Below are positions 58,613 through 64,000 of a stretch of DNA of 64,000 nt, piece after piece. Under the pieces are notes generated by a model. The model did no database searches. It saw only the letters and a list, made by a program, of their open reading frames with translations, and was not told the origin of the DNA. Both the position numbers and the translations under genes were made by a program. The stretch covers positions 806,001 through 870,000 of the forward strand of contig JANFAH010000014.1 in assembly GCA_024663395.1 (NCBI GenBank). The letters run 5' to 3'. The first letter of the stretch is position 1; each line of letters opens with the position of its first letter. This DNA is from Pisolithus tinctorius. Its lineage: Eukaryota; Basidiomycota; Agaricomycetes; Boletales; Pisolithaceae.

Positions 58613-61153
58613 TATGTAACATCAGCCGTATCAGCTGATTTTGACCAAATGACCATGGTAATTACCACAAAAGCAGTTACAGAATTCATGGCAACTACCA
58701 CTTCCCAATATAGACAATGCCCCCTGAGTGACAACCTCTGTTGGTGTTTGAAAAAAATTCAGATTGGAATGTTCCCATGGCAGGTTGCCCTGTCATGAAT
58801 ATTGATAATTTGCACCTGTACTGTGGCTATACAGATGAGCATGTGACCAGTAGATGTGATGGTCACATGATGAGTGACATAAGCAGAGATGGACCCTAGA
58901 TCACGTGATTTTTACACAATCGATTACATGATGGCGATCATCTGGAGTGTTCTGTTACGTAATTCATCACGTGATCGTGGGAAAATATGCATGTGACTTA
59001 ATCAATGTCACATGACAAGGTACAATCATAGATCATCCAACCTATTACATAATGATCACATGTCAGTTTCTCCCCAGAACACTTGGTTATGTAATGGGTC
59101 ATGTGATTGTGAGACAATAGACATGTGACCACTCCTGCAGCATCACATGACAAGGTACAATCATAGATCATGTGACCTTTTATGTAATGATCATGTGGCA
59201 ATAACTCTCCGGTCCATTGGCTTATGTAATAGGTCACATGACTGTACTCATCATGTGATCTCACCTCTAGCACTCTGCATGTGATTCAATCCATATCACA
59301 TGACCAGCAATCCCACCCCTATTCGCATGCTGGGCATTCATGGCTGTGCTAAAAATGCGAATTGTGTCCCCACCCATTCAATTCTTGACATATGGATCTG
59401 AATTTTTATCTGTAGAATAGGCTACCATGTTGCTACACATTGTCAAAGGCACAGCTGGTTTTGTCCAGTAGTTGCTGAGATATAATGGAAATGACAATGC
59501 TAACAAAACATCACATCATTCAACTTACACATCCTTCATGCCATATCTGAAACTTCAGGAGGGTTGAAGAAGATTCCTTCAATGCATTTCCAAAGTTTCA
59601 AGTTTATCCATTTAGAATTGAGTGAACAGCAAGCCAAATACTGATCCCAGAAGCGTGGGAAAGCTTCAAAAAGAGAAAATAAAATAGTGGAGATTTTGAA
59701 AACATATCAAAAACATAGCACAGCACATCCCACAGTGCAGCTACCACTACCAGAACTTAGGTGAGGGATATTGGGCCATGGTGGAAGATATTAGTAACAA
59801 GTGCCTGATGTGATACTCACTGCAAATGGTCAAAAATGCAAAATGGTACACTTGACTCATTGAGACAATGGGAGATTTATGCCAGTGCAAGGTCAACACC
59901 ACTACCCCATTGCACACATTTTCGCAATTTTGACATGTTTAAAGGGATATCTCACCAGGCACATGGTGCCAACATGGTAGGCCATATTGCTGCATTCCTC
60001 ACCCAAAGTCTGGGGTTGGCAGGGTCACTGTGATGTGTGCAAATCCACATTTTTGATATGTTTTCAAAATCTCCATATGTTATTGTGGGACTTTTTCCCA
60101 CTTTCCCACACTCTTGAATCTTTATTTTGCATCTTGCTCTCTCAGATCTGAGTGGGGTGACACCAAACTTTGTCTATGAATTGATATGCATGTGTCCAAC
60201 CCTTCTGAAGTGTCAGATATGGCATGAAGAATGTGTAAGTTGAATGGTGTGATGTTTTGTTAGCATTGTCATTTCCATTATATCTCAGCAACTGCTGGAC
60301 CAGACAGCCTGTGCCTTTGACAATGTGTAGCAACATGGTAGCCTATTCTACAGATAAAAATTCAGATCCATATGTCAAGAATTGAATGGGTGGGGACACA
60401 ATTCGCATTTTTAGCACAGCCATGAATGCCCAGCATGCGAATAGGGGTGGGATTGCTGGTCATGTGATATGGATTGAATCACATGCAGAGTGCTAGAGGT
60501 GAGATCACATGATGAGTACAGTCATGTGACCTATTACATAAGCCAATGGACCGGAGAGTTATTGCCACATGATCATTACATAAAAGGTCACATGATCTAT
60601 GATTGTACCTTGTCATGTGATGCTGCAGGAGTGGTCACATGTCTATTGTCTCACAATCACATGACCCATTACATAACCAAGTGTTCTGGGGAGAAACTGA
60701 CATGTGATCATTATGTAATAGGTTGGATGATCTATGATTGTACCTTGTCATGTGACATTGATTAAGTCACATGCATATTTTCCCACGATCACGTGATGAA
60801 TTACGTAACAGAACACTCCAGATGATCGCCATCATGTAATCGATTGTGTAAAAATCATGTGATCTAGGGTCCATCTCTGCTTATGTCACTCATCATGTGA
60901 CCATCACATCTACTGGTCACATGCTCATCTGTATAGCCACAGTACAGGTGCAAATTATCAATATTCATGACAGGGCAACCTGCCATGGGAACATTCCAAT
61001 CTGAATTTTTTTCAAACACCAACAGAGGTAGTCACTCAGGGGGCATTGTCTATATTGGGAAGTGGTAGTTGCCATGAATTCTGTAACTGCTTTTGTGGTA
61101 ACTACCACATTGCTTGGTCAAAGTCAGCAGACTCTGGTGGTAACGTCTGCTGA
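58613..61153. mobile_element. foldback element: giant near-perfect palindrome
   Basis: Two inverted arms of about 1.1 kb (58613-59713 and 60050-61153) with a loop of about 335 bp. The arms are nearly identical; both give the same 91-codon frame (58998-59273 minus, 60490-60765 plus). Outer sequence: CTGCTGACTTTGACC at the right end against CAGCTGATTTTGACC at the left. There is no gene. The arms carry about 16 copies of CACATG/CATGTG/CACGTG each and several TTAYGTAA-type palindromes. The exact ends and target duplication are unclear. It lies in the Gypsy-3 3' leader. Confidence 0.8.
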
Positions 61154-61230
61154 AATTCCTCTGTGCTCATCTTTGTCGTGTCTCGGTTCGGTCTGACTGA
61201 GGATGGTCAGCATTCAAAGTCCCCGGGAGG

Positions 61231-62236
61231 TGTAGGGAGCTGTATACTCCCTGAGGCTGGAACAGGACTCTGTCACTAAATTCCACAGGCCTCTACGACA
61301 AACCTGTTTTGGAATTTTTCGGAATTTTTCCCACTCGTGTCCTCGCATTTCCTCCCAACCCCTGTCCCCTTCAGAGTCTCTACCAACCTTCAGCATGTCA
61401 CTCAGTCATCAAAAGGCTGATCTGGAAATGCCACATTCGCGCAGAGTCATCCGGAATTCAGTAGCTGTGCCATCGCTCAGCCACATCACCAGTCATCCAT
61501 GCCACTTACCTCTAAAAAACCCTGGTTTCCCCTGTCGCCCTAAATCCCACAAGCTGGTCTTCATGCCAGTACACTACACTCTGCCCTCCTGTGCCACTCT
61601 GCTCCACCTCCCACTTGCATGCATACTCTCGTTCTGTTGGAAGATACCCCTTACCATTGTCCTGTTCTTACTCTTGTCTACTACCCACCGGACTATTTCA
61701 CATGCATCTGTATTTCACTGACATCTGATGTCCTTCCCTTTATTTTCTGGTCTTTTAGTTTTTCCACCCCACCTTACTCCAACTCGTACCTACTTTTCCT
61801 GTACTATATAATTCCGCCATAGCATTGGAAATATACCACCCACCTTTGGAGTCACTATCTGTGTGTGTCCTGCAAGTTCGAGAGTTCCCAGAGTCTAAAG
61901 AGCATATATAGAGTCTACAGTGTCTTCAGTGTCCCCAGTGGTCTTGGTGTCTCCTGTGCCCTATAGTCCTGCACACCTTATCCTGTGCCCCTTTTGCTTT
62001 GGATTCACTCTTCTTGACGCATAGCAGCCTCCCAGAGTTTCATATACCCATCTCGCTGTTCCTCATGCGTCCGTACCTGCCCGGAATTAAATTCTGCGGC
62101 CCTTGCTTGAATTCCCCACTCCCTTCTAGCTTTATTCTCGGCTTCTCCTTCCACGCAGCATCCCTTGGGACAATCCTAGGGAATTCTCCCTTCAGCCTTC
62201 CCCTAGTTGCATGCTTCCCTGAAGTCGTGTCCCACA
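61231..62236 (+). repeat. 3' LTR of Gypsy-3 (displaced)
   Basis: 1006 bp, TGTAGGGAGCTG...GTGTCCCACA, preceded by a purine run GGGAGG. It could be read as a solo LTR, but the remaining Gypsy-3 leader pieces fit it as the original partner of 40480-41485. Confidence 0.75.
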
Positions 62237-64000
62237 CCGTGATGGACTAGCTGGGTGCAAAGAGGACGAAAGCCTTCGCTCTGGCTGGACTCTTGGACGT
62301 CGATATCAGCCTCATCAGGTTTGCATGATCAGCCCTGGTGCTGACATGATCCTTGAAAGTTGACACACAGTATGTCTTTCACTTACAAAAACGAAGGAAT
62401 GAGTATGGATCCTGGCATCCACACTGGGAGTGCCAGCAGTGGTTACATTATGTGGAATGATCGTTCACAGTCGAGTATTGCTCCAGGATGCAGAGCAGTC
62501 CTGGTCGAGCAGCGGCCTGGCAGCCCATTCTTCTTTCCCCTTCCACAAATCAACAGGAAATCAGCCCTTCCAGTGATTATGTAAAGAATACCATCCCTCC
62601 CATCCTGCCACCAGAGTTGCCCAAGAGTTGCATGCATTGGGCACTCGTAGTTGGAGGTAAGTAATAAACTGTTACTCTCTGACCATTTCTATTGACATCT
62701 CCTCAGGTGTTTTTGGATCAATCCATAAGTTTCTTTGCTGGGACTCAAGGATTGAATATGGGCACCATAAGGCAAATTGCTTCGATTTCCATGAGTTGGT
62801 CCACTCTCCACCTTCCCACCCTCTTCTGAACACCCCTGCTTTCCAACCAGAGTTGCTCAAGAGTCACATGCATTGGGCGTCCATAATTGGATGAGGTACA
62901 CTACTTATTGTTCCAAAGTGTCTGTCATGCCCACATTCCCTAGACAGTCATCGCTACCACTTTGCCCACTATCATGTCTGAGCTTGGTGGCAGGAGGAAC
63001 TATAGTTGGGTCAGAAGGTAGTTTAGGTTGCTGGCACTGTTGGTAAGTAATAACTCCTTTGATGTTACTCATTTTCCAGGCCTTAATCAACTTTTCACAA
63101 CTACAAACATCCAAACCTCATTGACTACCTCTCCATGTGTCTCCCATTTCTGGAGTTGACAGTGTTATGCACCTGACCTCTACCTCCCCAAACATGCTCG
63201 CAGTTTTCCAAAATCAGGAAGGTCATGCGACACCTTGCTGCATTATCTGTGGAAAAAGTACCCCGAGATGAGGAATTCCACTTCCAAACCCGCTATGTCG
63301 ATGGTAGCAGCCACAGAAGGGGAGAATGGTGATGCAGCAGGGGATATATCTATGCTGTCTGTTGTATGAATGCTCTATCACGAAGTCCCATTTATGATCC
63401 TATGTTGTAAGTTTTTTGCAAGCTGATCACACCTGCTTTAAAGTTACCCTGCAATTAGAAAGTATAGCGTTTCCTGCTCATTAGCAGCACGATGTACATA
63501 CTTCATTATGATGACTGATCATGTCAAGTCTGTTCATACATATATGTAGGTTACTTTGTAGTGTGAGAAATCAATTCATTACTGTCAGACCCCATTTTAT
63601 ATTAGAGTGAGAACCAAACCATTATTTTTCAATATATAATGGTGTAGATTCATAGTCTCCCATAGGCAGACCAAAGGCAAGAAAATTGTTCTCCTGACTA
63701 TGGTAGACTTGTGACCTTGTAACATCTGTTTTTGTTGGCTCTTATGTAAACACCATCCCTCTCATCCTGCCCCTGGAGTGGTGCAAGAGTGGCACATGTT
63801 GGGTGTCCATAGTCATCATACCTGCCATTCTTATTGATTTGTCCTGGACATCCAAGATCACCCTCAAGCCGACCGTTGAACAAAGATTGTTTTACCATGG
63901 TTGTATGGTCTTTAATGGTCTGGTCTTTATGTTTAGATCGTTTGAATCACCTTTGTTTCTTAGGGCATGAGGCTGTCGAGAGCACTGGACCTGGGATGTG
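62237..64000 (+). other. decayed coding fragments of an unrecognised family
   Basis: No complete gene. Open pieces: MSFTYKNEGMSMDPG (62372), LPPELPKSCMHWALVVGG (about 62602-62655, followed by GTAAGTAA like a donor), FGSIHKFLCWDSRIEYGHHK to LLKSHMHWASIIG (about 62704-62893), and EKVPRDEEFHFQTRYVDGS (about 63250-63310). A block with PEL.KS..HW is repeated: 62600, 62836 and, more diverged, 63750-63815. The rest is AT-rich and poor in CG. It probably remains of one or more repeat-type genes. Confidence 0.35.

Larger units (their letters stand above)
40480..62236 (+). mobile_element. Gypsy-3: Ty3/Gypsy element expanded to 21.8 kb by nested insertions
   Basis: LTRs of exactly 1006 bp at both ends, gag (about 41524-44216), pol (about 44230-47822) and an antisense gene (48068-49617). 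Its 3' leader contains a CACTA-like element (49710-58558) and a foldback element (about 58613-61153). With these removed, the antisense ATG lies about 225 bp from the 3' LTR, close to the 140 bp in Gypsy-1. Flanks are CTGT (left) and CCGT (right); a 4 bp duplication with one C-to-T change at CpG is possible but weak. The original element would be about 10.4 kb. Confidence 0.78.

Noticed and set aside
58998..60765. Two identical 91-codon genes at 58998-59273 and 60490-60765
   Set aside because: They are the same palindrome arm read on both strands. The protein is a translation of repeated TCACATGA blocks and resembles no family.
1..64000. tRNA or rRNA genes
   Set aside because: None recognised by eye on either strand; a tRNA scan would be needed to exclude them.

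Overview
The window looks like a transposon graveyard from a basidiomycete, most likely an Agaricomycete. Genes carry many ~50 bp GT..AG introns. The element families (Helitron with a DUF6570-like N-terminus, PIF/Harbinger, pogo/Fot1, CACTA-like, chromodomain Ty3/Gypsy) and the hypothetical families are those typical of mushroom genomes. Only one ordinary host gene is clear: a 12-exon GH5 steryl-glucosidase/glucocerebrosidase on the minus strand (2313-5307). Nothing convincing lies to its left.

Layout. (1) 5491-9425: a PIF/Harbinger element with matching 71-78 bp terminal inverted repeats, an intact DDE transposase and a divergent second gene. (2) About 9429-21599: a Helitron region with a broken Rep/helicase gene, two spliced accessory genes of unknown function and a head-to-head pair of F-box/nucleotidyltransferase-like genes. 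(3) 22.2-36.6 kb: a three-level nest. An old minus-strand, CpG-poor repeat gene is split by a pogo element (24949-35708, TA duplication). The pogo element is itself split at the start of its gene by a 7.5 kb chromodomain Gypsy element, here Gypsy-1 (25362-32892, AGCAT duplication). (4) 36629-40297: Gypsy-2, minus strand, truncated, with an extra sense ORF after pol. (5) 40480-62236: Gypsy-3, whose 1006 bp LTRs now sit 20 kb apart because a CACTA-like element (49710-58558, AAT duplication) and a ~2.5 kb foldback palindrome (about 58613-61153) lie inside its 3' end. (6) 62.2-64 kb: decayed coding fragments of an unrecognised family.

Two themes run across the elements. First, almost every premature stop is TGA at a place where CGA (Arg) restores the frame. 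Catalytic losses (pogo Asp to Asn, Gypsy-1 integrase Glu to Lys) and LTR differences also fit C-to-T change at CpG, and the oldest layers are nearly free of CpG. This points to cytosine methylation and deamination of repeats. Second, both Gypsy-1 and Gypsy-3 carry, between pol and the 3' LTR, a spliced gene on the opposite strand encoding a charged protein with a cysteine cluster and a helical C-terminus. This antisense accessory gene is the best candidate here for an undescribed system.

All positions and translations were read by eye. No alignment or database search was run, so family names rest on motif recognition.
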